Shown here: one piece after another, positions 16,077 through 25,100 of the stretch
Layout of the letters: each line of letters opens with the position of its first letter
Numbering within the stretch: position 1 is the stretch's first letter
From: a virus
Reading direction: 5' to 3' (one strand)
IMG/VR virus record: IMGVR_UViG_3300036668_000044
Span: 1-47,970 of that record
Length of the DNA: 47,970 nucleotides
Notes under the pieces: model-generated
Databases searched by the model: none
What the model was told of the DNA's origin: nothing
What the model saw: only the letters and a program-made list of their open reading frames with translations
Position numbers and translations under genes: made by a program

Positions 16077-16754
16077 ATGAAAGTCTCGTATAACACGGCA
16101 AAGTTTGCCAGAGAGATGAATAACATCATAGACTACTCCATAGGCTTTCTCGAGGGTGCCCAAAAGGGAAAGACCATGTTCCTGAGGAACCTAGGAGAGA
16201 ACGCCACAGAGATAATGAAAGAGTTCGTGGACTCAAGTGCTAGGATAAATCCAGAGTCTCTTCACCACGTATATGAGTGGTACAAGAACGGCAGCCCAGA
16301 AGCCAGACTCTTTGATATAAACTATACAGTTAGTAACTTGGGACTCTCTTTTAAGTCATCACTTAGCCAGTCTTCATCAGTAAAAGCTGGATCGAAAGTA
16401 CCATTTTATGACAAGGCGAGAATCATGGAAGAGGGTATTCCTGTTACCATAAGGCCCGTCTCATCTCAAGTTCTAGTTTTTGACGTGGATGGAGAGACTG
16501 TGTTTACAAAAAAAGAAATCAGAGTAGAAAATCCAGGTGGAGTAGAAGTCCAAGGATCTTTGGAAAGAACGCTAGACATGTTTATGAGACAATACTTTAC
16601 TCAAGCATTCCTGTATAATAGTGGTATAGCAAAACACTTTAGCAATGGCACCATGTTTAAGAATAACATGAGATCGGGCAAGAGTCTAGGTAAGCCAAAA
16701 GGTATTGAGACAGGCTATCGCTGGATCGTTAACGTATCAAAGGGAGCTCTATAA
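16077..16754 (+). CDS. HK97 gp10-like neck / tail completion protein
   Basis: Protein of 225 residues. The N-terminal helix (REMNNIIDYSIGFLEGAQKG) precedes a helical region and LHHVYEWYKNGSPEARLFD (about 62-80). A conserved beta block follows: RIMEEGIPVTIRPVSSQVLVF (about 118-138) and ENPGGVEVQGSLERTL. These patterns fit the gp10-like minor structural proteins found before the tail tube gene. It starts directly after the previous stop and overlaps the next gene by one base. Confidence 0.6.
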   Translation: MKVSYNTAKFAREMNNIIDYSIGFLEGAQKGKTMFLRNLGENATEIMKEFVDSSARINPESLHHVYEWYKNGSPEARLFDINYTVSNLGLSFKSSLSQSSSVKAGSKVPFYDKARIMEEGIPVTIRPVSSQVLVFDVDGETVFTKKEIRVENPGGVEVQGSLERTLDMFMRQYFTQAFLYNSGIAKHFSNGTMFKNNMRSGKSLGKPKGIETGYRWIVNVSKGAL

Positions 16755-17311
16755 TGACAATTTTTTATCCACCAGCTTTTATTAATGGATACATGAAAGA
16801 AAAGATTACGGATTACTTTTCTGAGAATCCCCTCAACGGTTTTACGGGTGACACTAACCTGCCCTTCTTCCCCACCAGTCCTACAGCTATAGAAGACTTG
16901 ACAGCAAGCTTTCCAAATGGTGGTGGGCAGTTCGCAGTCTACGATAGAATGATGAAAATGAGAAGGTCCCCATTCCCACACATCAAGTCAGAGCAGCTGC
17001 TTTATTACTTCTATGCAACTGGAGAAAATCCCATTCCGTTCATGATTGAGCTAGCTCAAAAGGTTCAAGACCTTCTAGACAATGAGGATGAGTCTGCTCA
17101 AGATCTTAATGCTTGGATAAAAGCAAAGCAGTCTTCAGCATCACCTCTAGTCGATGATTCAGGAACCCCACTCCCCCTTCCATTCTTTCACAAGATAAAA
17201 ATTTACCAGCTTGAAGAGAGCAGAGATATTGTTGATTTTGGCACAGCCAGAACCTTTGCAGGTAATAAAATAATTATTGACTATGACTGGCATAAGAGTA
17301 GTTCTTCATAA
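16754..17311 (+). CDS. Tail terminator-like protein
   Basis: Protein of 185 residues located just before the tail tube gene, the usual site for the tail terminator (lambda gpU / tail completion) that ends tube growth and joins the head. It has an alpha/beta composition with HIKSEQLLYYFYATGENPIP and a C-terminal FHKIKIYQLEESRDIVDFG strand pair, features seen in this class. The call is by synteny and size; no catalytic motif is expected. Confidence 0.6.
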   Translation: MTIFYPPAFINGYMKEKITDYFSENPLNGFTGDTNLPFFPTSPTAIEDLTASFPNGGGQFAVYDRMMKMRRSPFPHIKSEQLLYYFYATGENPIPFMIELAQKVQDLLDNEDESAQDLNAWIKAKQSSASPLVDDSGTPLPLPFFHKIKIYQLEESRDIVDFGTARTFAGNKIIIDYDWHKSSSS

Positions 17312-17316
17312 ACCTC

Positions 17317-17325
17317 TGGTATAAT
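17317..17325 (+). promoter_or_regulatory. Extended -10 promoter (TGgTATAAT) for the tail tube gene
   Basis: TATAAT at 17320-17325 preceded by TGg. Expected start near 17332 with a leader of about 50 bases, long for this genome, ending in AGAGGTGA as ribosome site about 8 bases before ATG 17383. Confidence 0.75.
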
Positions 17326-17382
17326 TGTAATTGAGGAAACAAACGCCCTTTCTATCTATTAAGAAAAAGAGGTGAAAGAAAT

Positions 17383-18030
17383 ATGGCATATACACGTGGT
17401 ACGAGTGCAAACATCATTGTTGGTGCAGCAGCTCTATTTACATACGAACTTGGCGAGTTGAATGACGCAGCCATGCCAGCCTACGTTGATAACGAATCCC
17501 TAAAGGATACGCTTGAGGCAGATGCTGACTTCCGAAATGTTGGTTACACCAGCAACGGACTGGAGCTACAGTTCCAGCCAGACTTCGGAGAAGTAAGCGT
17601 TGACCAGGTACTAGACGTTGCAAAACTTTACAAGCAGGGTATGCAGGTTAACCTGAATACATCGTTTGCAGAGGCAACACTAGAGAACCTACTGTTTGCA
17701 GTAGCTGGACAGGATGACGACCTAGTCGACGTAGTCGGCACAGGTGGAACATCTTCCACACTAAGCACCCTAAACCTGTCCGCAGGTGACATCGGTGAGT
17801 GTCCAGTAGAGCGTGGTTTGGTTGCTGTTGGTCCAGGTACAGGAGACTGTGCTGCTGGTTCAGCAATTGAGCGAATCTATGTTGCATACCGTGCACTCTC
17901 AATCGAGAGCGTTACAGTATCAGCTAAGCGTGACGAAGCAACAATGTTTGAGGTAAGCTTCCGCTTGCTACCAAACAACGCTGCATCATACGGAAAGATC
18001 GTTGACCGCACACTAGAAATGCCTGCGTAA
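17383..18030 (+). CDS. Major tail (tube) protein
   Basis: Protein of 215 residues, largely beta (NGLELQFQPDFGEVSVDQV, YRALSIESVTVSAKRDEATMFEVSFRLLP), as expected for a siphovirus tube subunit. It has its own promoter, a good ribosome site and an intrinsic terminator right after it, so it is a single-gene unit. This fits the need for many copies per virion. It lies between the tail terminator and the tail assembly chaperones. Codon use is visibly richer in CGT, GTA and GCA codons than in neighbours, consistent with high expression. Confidence 0.8.
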   Translation: MAYTRGTSANIIVGAAALFTYELGELNDAAMPAYVDNESLKDTLEADADFRNVGYTSNGLELQFQPDFGEVSVDQVLDVAKLYKQGMQVNLNTSFAEATLENLLFAVAGQDDDLVDVVGTGGTSSTLSTLNLSAGDIGECPVERGLVAVGPGTGDCAAGSAIERIYVAYRALSIESVTVSAKRDEATMFEVSFRLLPNNAASYGKIVDRTLEMPA

Positions 18031-18055
18031 GCAGACCAAAAGATTAGTTAGATTT

Positions 18056-18087
18056 CCCCCTAGTGTAATGCTAGGGGGTTTTCTTTT
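18056..18087 (+). terminator. Rho-independent terminator after the tail tube gene
   Basis: A perfect 8-base stem, CCCCCTAG (18056-18063) with CTAGGGGG (18071-18078), around a TGTAATG loop, followed by TTTTCTTTT. The T-tract runs straight into the next promoter. Confidence 0.95.
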
Positions 18088-18095
18088 GCTATAAT
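18087..18095 (+). promoter_or_regulatory. Leaderless extended -10 promoter (TGcTATAAT) for the long tail chaperone
   Basis: TATAAT at 18090-18095 preceded by TGc; 6 bases later the ATG at 18102. The -35 position falls within the terminator hairpin, so no -35 is available. The mRNA should begin at the A of ATG. Confidence 0.75.
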
Positions 18096-18101
18096 AGAAG
18101 C

Positions 18102-18794
18102 ATGGCAACTAGAGTATATAATTCAGGATACGTCTACACAGTAGACGGGGCAGAGATTTACGTAACCCCACTTAAAATAAAGTTTCTCCGTGACTTCATG
18201 GTTGAGTTCGCAGAGGTAAGGACTTCTAAGGGTTCTAACGATGATGTAGCTCTTAAGCATCTCATAGAGTGCATAAGAATATCTATGAGACAGTACTACC
18301 CCTCAATAAAGACATCCGAAGAAGTCGAGGACAACTTTGATGTTCAAACTCTTTACGAAATACTCAATTACGCAGCAGACATCAGTCTGAGTACAGAAAA
18401 GCCTGAGCCAATATCTGATCAGGCTAAAGAGTCAGAAGCAAGCTGGGAAACTTTTGACCTTGCCAGTCTAGAGGCAGAAGCTTTTCTTCTGGGAATTTGG
18501 AAAGACTATGCGGAGTTGGAGAGTTCTATTTCCTTGCCAGAACTAAGTAAGACCATAGAGATGAAGAGAGAGCTTGACTACGCAGAGAAGAAGTTCTTGG
18601 CAGCTATGCAGGGTGTTGACCTGGATGAGCAGACGGGTAAGAAAGAGGCTAACGCATGGGAAGAGATGAAGGCCAGAGTATTCTCACGTGGAAAGACCTC
18701 AGACCCTGACGATATTATAGCCTTACAGGGAAACAACGCTGCAAAGGCTGGTTTCGGTATAGGTATGGGCCTGTCGTATGAGAAGATCGGATAA
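18102..18794 (+). CDS. Long tail assembly chaperone (G-T equivalent in one ORF)
   Basis: Protein of 230 residues. Residues 15-97 form the 'G' half (VTPLKIKFLRDFMVEF ... LIECIRISMRQYYPSI). The second half (about 140-230, LPELSKTIEMKRELDYAEKK ... WEEMKARVFSRG, LQGNNAAKAGFGIGMGL) resembles the 'T' extension that other phages add by a programmed -1 frameshift. Here both halves are in one uninterrupted frame. It sits before the tape measure gene, the diagnostic location, and should keep the tape measure protein soluble and recruit tube subunits. It is leaderless, hence perhaps poorly expressed. The short paralogue follows at 18858. Confidence 0.75.
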   Translation: MATRVYNSGYVYTVDGAEIYVTPLKIKFLRDFMVEFAEVRTSKGSNDDVALKHLIECIRISMRQYYPSIKTSEEVEDNFDVQTLYEILNYAADISLSTEKPEPISDQAKESEASWETFDLASLEAEAFLLGIWKDYAELESSISLPELSKTIEMKRELDYAEKKFLAAMQGVDLDEQTGKKEANAWEEMKARVFSRGKTSDPDDIIALQGNNAAKAGFGIGMGLSYEKIG

Positions 18795-18809
18795 TCCGTC
18801 CCCTAACTA

Positions 18810-18818
18810 TGCTATAAT
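18810..18818 (+). promoter_or_regulatory. Extended -10 promoter (TGcTATAAT) for the short tail chaperone
   Basis: TATAAT at 18813-18818 with TGc before it. Transcription should start about 18825, at the base of a small hairpin (18823-18840). Confidence 0.75.
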
Positions 18819-18822
18819 TGTG

Positions 18823-18840
18823 TAGACCAATAAAGGTCTA
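18823..18840 (+). promoter_or_regulatory. 5'-end stem-loop in the leader of the short tail chaperone mRNA
   Basis: TAGACC (18823-18828) pairs with GGTCTA (18835-18840) around AATAAA. It would lie at the very 5' end of the transcript, where such hairpins can protect mRNA. The ribosome site GGAGAGG follows at 18842-18848, 9 bases before ATG 18858. Confidence 0.6.
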
Positions 18841-18857
18841 TGGAGAGGTAAACACAA

Positions 18858-19172
18858 ATGGCTACAACAACTATCGGGCAAACCGAGATCGAACTAATGG
18901 ATGGAACTAAGCTAACCGTTCGTCCCCTAAAGGTTTCACTGCTACGCTCATTTTTGAAGAAGTTTGGAGAAATTTCTGAGGTTGCTACAGACAATGACAA
19001 GTCAATGGACATTCTTATGGAGTGTGTGCAGATTGCAATGCGTCAGTACAAGCCAGAAATTGCGGATGATCTAAAGGCTCTTGAAGAGAACCTAGATCTT
19101 CCAACTGTTTACAAGGTGGTAGAAGCAGCATCAGGCATAGTCCTAGATGATGCCAATGTTCTTGCAACATAA
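18858..19172 (+). CDS. Short tail assembly chaperone (G-only paralogue)
   Basis: Protein of 104 residues that aligns with the first half of the preceding gene: shared V-x-P-L-K-[IV]-x-x-L-R-x-F near residue 25, and E-C-x-x-x-x-M-R-Q-Y-x-P near residue 60, with roughly one third identity by eye over about 80 residues. It lacks the T-like C-terminal half. It has its own promoter, a hairpin-capped leader and a proper ribosome site, all suggesting it is made in excess over the long form. It ends 24 bases before the tape measure gene. Together the pair probably replaces the frameshift-made G and GT pair. Confidence 0.75.
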   Translation: MATTTIGQTEIELMDGTKLTVRPLKVSLLRSFLKKFGEISEVATDNDKSMDILMECVQIAMRQYKPEIADDLKALEENLDLPTVYKVVEAASGIVLDDANVLAT

Positions 19173-19195
19173 TACTTAACACGAGGTGCTAGTGA

Positions 19196-22100
19196 ATGGC
19201 TGATTTCGAAGCTAAATTCGGCGTAAACATAGATACAACGGCAGCTCTTGCATCGATTAAGCAACTTCAGTCTCAAATATCAACCTTTCATCGGCAGCTT
19301 GCAAAGGGGTCGGCAGTCAACACTGCTAGCCAACAGAACCTACAACGTAACTTAATATCCGACATAAACTCATCTGGTAAGTTTAATGCCAGTATGCAAA
19401 GAGTGCATTCCACCACAGAGAACTTCACGAATGCTCTTGAGAAAAACAAGCTGTCTATGGGACAGTACTTTAGATACGCTGGTGGGGCATCTAAAACCTT
19501 TGGTCGTAAATTCATTAGTGAGTTTAATACCATAAACAAGGTAGCACGAGAACGTGTAAAAACCCTGCAGACCCAATACATTGCCATGGGTCGAGACGCT
19601 AATGGGGCACTACAATCTATAGCAGTCAGACCTTTGAGTCTGGACATGAACAATCTCGCCACTAAAACAGCTATAGCAGCCCAGAAGCAACAAATCTTTA
19701 ACCAACTGCTTAGGCAGGGGTCTACCAACCTACTGAACTTCGGAAAGAATACTCAGTGGGCTGGTAGACAGCTTATGGTTGGTTTTACTATTCCTCTAGC
19801 AATCTTCGGATCCATGGCTGGTAAAACATTCATGAAGGTCGAAGAAGAAGCTATTAGATTTAGGCGTGTCTACGGAGAGCTCTTCACCCCACCAGAAGAA
19901 GCCAACGCCATGATTGACCAGCTTAAAGAGTTGGCCTCAGAGTTTACCCAGTATGGAGTATCCCTAGAATCAACCCTGGCCCTAGCCTCAGACGTAGCTG
20001 CCATGGGTAAGACAGGGGCAGACCTAATGGCCCAAGTATCAGAAGCTACAAGGCTGTCCGTGCTGGGATCTGTGGATCAAGCAAAAGCCCTAGAGGCTAC
20101 GATCTCTGTAACAAACGCTTTCGGAATCTCGGCAGAAGACTTAGCAGGAAAGATAGACTTTCTTAACGCTGTAGAGAACCAGACAGTGACGGCCATTGAA
20201 GACTTAACCATAGCTATTCCAAAAGCTGGTCCAGTTATCCAACAGCTTGGTGGAAGCGTAGAAGACCTAGCCTACTTCTTGACCGCCATGAAAGAGGGTG
20301 GCATCAATGCCTCAGAAGGAGCTAACGCTCTAAAGTCGGGTCTTGCCAGAATAATTAACCCAACCATTAAAGCATCAGAAATGATGAAGGGTCTGGGAAT
20401 TAACATTAATGGTATTGTTGAGGGCAACGCAGGAGACATAAAGACAACCGTAACAGAGCTTGCTTTTGCGCTAGATGAATTGCAGCCTTTGCAAAGATCG
20501 AGAGCTATTGAAGAACTTTTTGGAAAGTTTCAGTTCGCAAGAATCTCAACCCTATTCCAGAACATAACAAAAGAGGGTAGCCAGGCAGCAAGGGTTCTAG
20601 ATTTAACTAGAGCTTCAACTCAAGAGCTTGCAAACCTATCTTCCAAAGAGCTTGGAGCTGTTTCAGAGTCAACCACCTTCGCATTCAAGAAGGCTTTTGA
20701 GGACTTGAGGATTGCCATTGCTCCTATTGGAGAGCAATTCATCAAAGCAGCCACACCTATTATTCAGTTTGCTACTAAACTTCTTAGCCAATTCGATAAG
20801 ATGGGTGACGGAGCAAAGAACTTTGTCGTAATCTTAACAGCTGTCCTGGGACTAATAGCCCCCGTAGCTCTGATGACGTTTGGTCTTCTTGCTAACGGCG
20901 CAGCAAACATTCTTAAAGGTTTTGCAGCTCTAAGAACTATGTTCCTAAGAACAGCTCAGGACACCAGCGTACTGGGAAGCCAAACTCAGTACCTGACACA
21001 GGAGCAACTGATAGCCAACGCAGCATCAGCATCTCTTGAGCAGTCACACATGAGGCTAACTCAGCAGTTCACATCCGAGACTACAGCTGTATCCCTATTG
21101 ACAGCAGCATACGAAAAAGCAGCTCTCGCTGCATCAAGGCTAACAGCAGTTCGTCCCATGCCAACATCCATCGGAAAAGGTGCGGTCAAAGGATACGCTT
21201 CTGGTGGAATAATCTCAGGTGAGGGAACAGGGACTTCAGACTCTATCTTGGCGCAGGTCTCTAATGGAGAAGCTATCATACCAGCCAAGGTAGTAAGCAA
21301 GAATCCAGGATTTTTTGCTAAGCTTATTTCAGGAGGAATCCCAGGATTTGCTAAAGGCGGAATTCTCGGAGGTAAGGTCAACGTCGGAGGCAAAGAGTAT
21401 GGTGTCCCAGATGGAAGAAGTTCAGGAGCCATGCAGTCCAGAATACAAGGTCTCGCCGATGCAGGGACATCCCTTGACTCCCTGACCTCTGTTATGGATA
21501 AGCTAGAGGCCCAATCAAAATTAACCGCAGCAGCCCTTAAAGCAGAGGTCAGAGCCAGAGGACTGTCTCCTAAAGGTGGCCCAAGCGAGGTACAGAGAGC
21601 TCACCTTACCCTGCCTACAAAAAATGCAGACGGATCTATGGGTCTTTCTGGTCTAACCAGAGAAATGTCCAGAGAGCAAAACATAGCACTTAGGGCTGGG
21701 CAGAATAAGGATCAGTTCTTAAAAGAGTATTCTTCAAGAAAAGGTGGCCTCACCGCTGCAGGAGAAGCTGGCATGCGACAGACGGGAGCCCTAGGACCCA
21801 GGGAATCTATGTCTTCGGATATGGTAGCTACCATGCAACAGCTTGACGACGAAATAGGAAAGTTAGCCCACGAGCTCTCTGTAGACGGTTTAGTATCTGA
21901 CGCCGAGCTAGCAAAAGCTGCAGACATCGTAATCAGAAAAGCAGAGTCTAAGTCAGGGAATACGGGAACTGCAGGCAGTGCTCTGAGAGAAAGACAAAAA
22001 GCCCAAGTAGCTACTAGGTCAGCAATATCATCAAAGATGAATGCGGAAAACATTAGGTCTGGAAAAACTTCTCTTCGAGGTAATGGTGTCACTCTCGTTG

Positions 22101-25100
22101 ATTCAAATGGAGCAGTTCAAGGCAAACTGCACAAGGCTGATGCTGATAGGGCTCACGCTGCTAGATCTGCTCAGGAGAAAAGAGAGATCACAGCTGCTTC
22201 TAGGGTAAGTAGCTCAACGACAGCTCTAGCTGGACAAAGGTCCTACACAGGATATAAGCAGATGTCTTCACCAGCAAATAGCCAGTCCGCCCTTATCAAA
22301 AAGGGAGCTGAAGACACAAAAGCCTATAACAAGGGAGTCCAAAGCAACAAGTCTCAAGACCAGTATATGCAGAACAGAGATCGGAAGAGCCCACACAGGC
22401 TCGCTGCCAAAGATGGATCCGATGACGCTAAAGCTTACAACCAGGGAGTAAAGTCTGGGTCTAGGAGATCCTCAAGTGCTGGCCAGCAGAGGCAGTCTGG
22501 AATCGTAGATGCTGCAAGTCAGAAGCCAGCAGGCAAAAGAAGGTCCTCAACTCCTCAGCAAAACACGTCTGGAGATGCAGCGAGAGCTGCGGTTGCACAA
22601 AGGCAATCCGTTGTAGCGACCCAAGCCCAAAGCGCAGCTACAAAAAACAGCACTGCAAGACTTCAGAAGATGTCAGGTGCCCTAAGCGGAGGAATGTTTG
22701 CTCTTACCTCTCTTGCAGGTGCAGGAATGATGGCAGGTGGAAAGCTTGGAGAGGTATCTCAGAAGGTCTTCCAGTTGTCAGGAGTCTTCTTTGCCTTAAT
22801 CCAGATAACTCAGATGCTTACAAAAGAAAGTTTCTTGCTTTCCGTAGCCAACAGAAAAAGAGCAGCCTCAGAAGCTGCAGCCACGGTCGCTTCCGCAGGT
22901 GGAGGAGGATTGAAGAAGGGGCTTGCAGGTCTCAGCGCTTTCGTTGGAGGTCCTATGAAGATGGCTTTTGTCGCAGCTGGTCTAGCTGTGGCAGGACTTA
23001 TCGCTGTGTTCATGCACTTTAAGAAAAAATCTGATGAAGCAGCAAAGAAGGTAGAGAATCTAGGGAAAGCTTCAAACTTTAGCGCAGAAAAGCTACAAGC
23101 TCTGGGTACGCTTTTTGGAAAAGACATAAACACTAGCTCCCCTGGTTCGTTAGGTGGCAAGACCAACGGAAAGAACGCAGACCAGAAGAAGCAGATTGAC
23201 GAGTTGTCAAAGAGTGAAGAGCTAAAGGCTCAGTTTGGAGATGAGATTGCTGGACTTGAATCCGCTTCTAATGCTCAGGCTAAGTCAATAATGAGGTCTT
23301 TAGCTTTTGCCTTAGCCTCTGGAGGGGTAGACGAAGAGTCCGCAGGAATAATTCTACAGTCAATAGCCATCGCAGCAGAGAAGGGAAACTTAGGTCTAGA
23401 TTTTTCTAAGATTCCAGTTACAATCCCCGACTTAACAAAAGACAGACTCGAAGTTTCTGAATCCGCTAATAGCGCTTTCGACAGTGCCTTAGTGCGAAAC
23501 ACTCCGAACCCCACAGATGTTCAAAAAGCAAGACAGGTATTTGAGGAATTTGGACAACAGCTAACTCAAGATGTTATATCCACGGCCTCTGACCTGGGGT
23601 CTCTAAGGACTGAGTTTGAGAACTCAGCGATGTCAAGTCTAGACTTCTCCACTAGCGTGACAAAGTTGCTAAGGCCTTTGACTAGTCTAGAAGAAGAAAT
23701 GCAAAAACTATTGCTGCCTAACCTAGCTGAGCAGTTGAACCTAGATCCAGAAGCCTTTGTTAACGTTGAAAACTTAGCTGGAGCTCTCTCAGTTCTTAAA
23801 GCAGTAGCCATGGGGATTGACATCGACGCCTCGTTCCTGGAGACATTCAATAAAAGACCTAAGAACTCCGAAGACAAAAAAGAGCAAGCCTTGGCTCAAA
23901 GAGAGCTAAACAAGATCATAGAGAAGAACATAGAGCTTACAATTAAGGGCAGAAAAGCTACCGAAGATAAAATCATTACCGATCAAGCAGCAGCTGACCT
24001 AGCCGACCTTGAAGCAGAAGTCATAGCAGCTAAAGAGAAGAAAGCAGCTTTTGAAGCCTTGGTTCTCGCAGGCAAAGACCAAACAGAAGCTTTAGAGATG
24101 GTATCAAACGGTAACATGCTAGTAGCTCTAACCTCAGCAATTGCTGCAGATGAGGTTAATCGCTTAAACAACAACATGGGAGATACAACCGCTGTGGAGG
24201 ACGCTATGGCTTTGTTTGCAGAGCTGGCAGCCCAAGAGTTGCCTTCCTTTGACCGAACCTCAGGCTCAGGAGATAAGAGCCCCTACCAGCTAGCCATTGA
24301 GTCACTAAAAGAAGAAAGAGCTCAGATAAAGAATAACCTAAAAGCTTACGGACTACTACGTAAAGCTGGTATGGATATTTCTGCAGCTTCTGATGCAGCG
24401 TCTGACTCAACCTTAGCTCTTGCTCTAGCTACTACAAAAGTAGGAAGTAAGAAGTATAAGGAGATCTTGTCTCTTGTAAAAGAGATTGACGTAGTAAGCA
24501 AGAAGAATGCTTTGAGAGAACTCCTTGGTGGCAGGTCAGAACAGATTCAGATGCAATCTCAGTTCTTAAAGATAGTTCCGATTCTTAGTAAGATGGGGGT
24601 TGAGGCACAGGACATAGTCGACATTCTTGGAAATGCAGACTTAGCAAAGGCTTTCATTGCAGATCTTAAAGATGGAAAGCTGGATGCTGCAGCACTGAAA
24701 AACTACCTAAAGCAAATTGAAATGATGAAGTCTCTTGAGATTCAGGTAACTCTTACGACTCCTGAAGGTCAGGCAGCAGCTGTAAGCGAAGCCTTTTCTA
24801 ATATCTCAGAATGGTTCGCAACAAAGAAAGCAGCCATAGATATTCAGTTCCGACCTCGGTTCGACGCTGCAGGTAAAATAATAAAAGAAGCAGAAGAGGC
24901 TATCGAATCCTATACAGACAAAGTAAGCGAAAACGAATACCAGTTGTCTGGAATAGAAAGGTCTGAAGATGCTATCAACGAAAAATACGAAGCAAGAATT
25001 AAGTCTCTGGAGGCAATTCAGAACGTAAACAAGCTCATTCAGTCACAAGAGAAGGCGTCTCTAAACGTAGCTGACGCACTGTCTCGTGGTGACATAGCTG

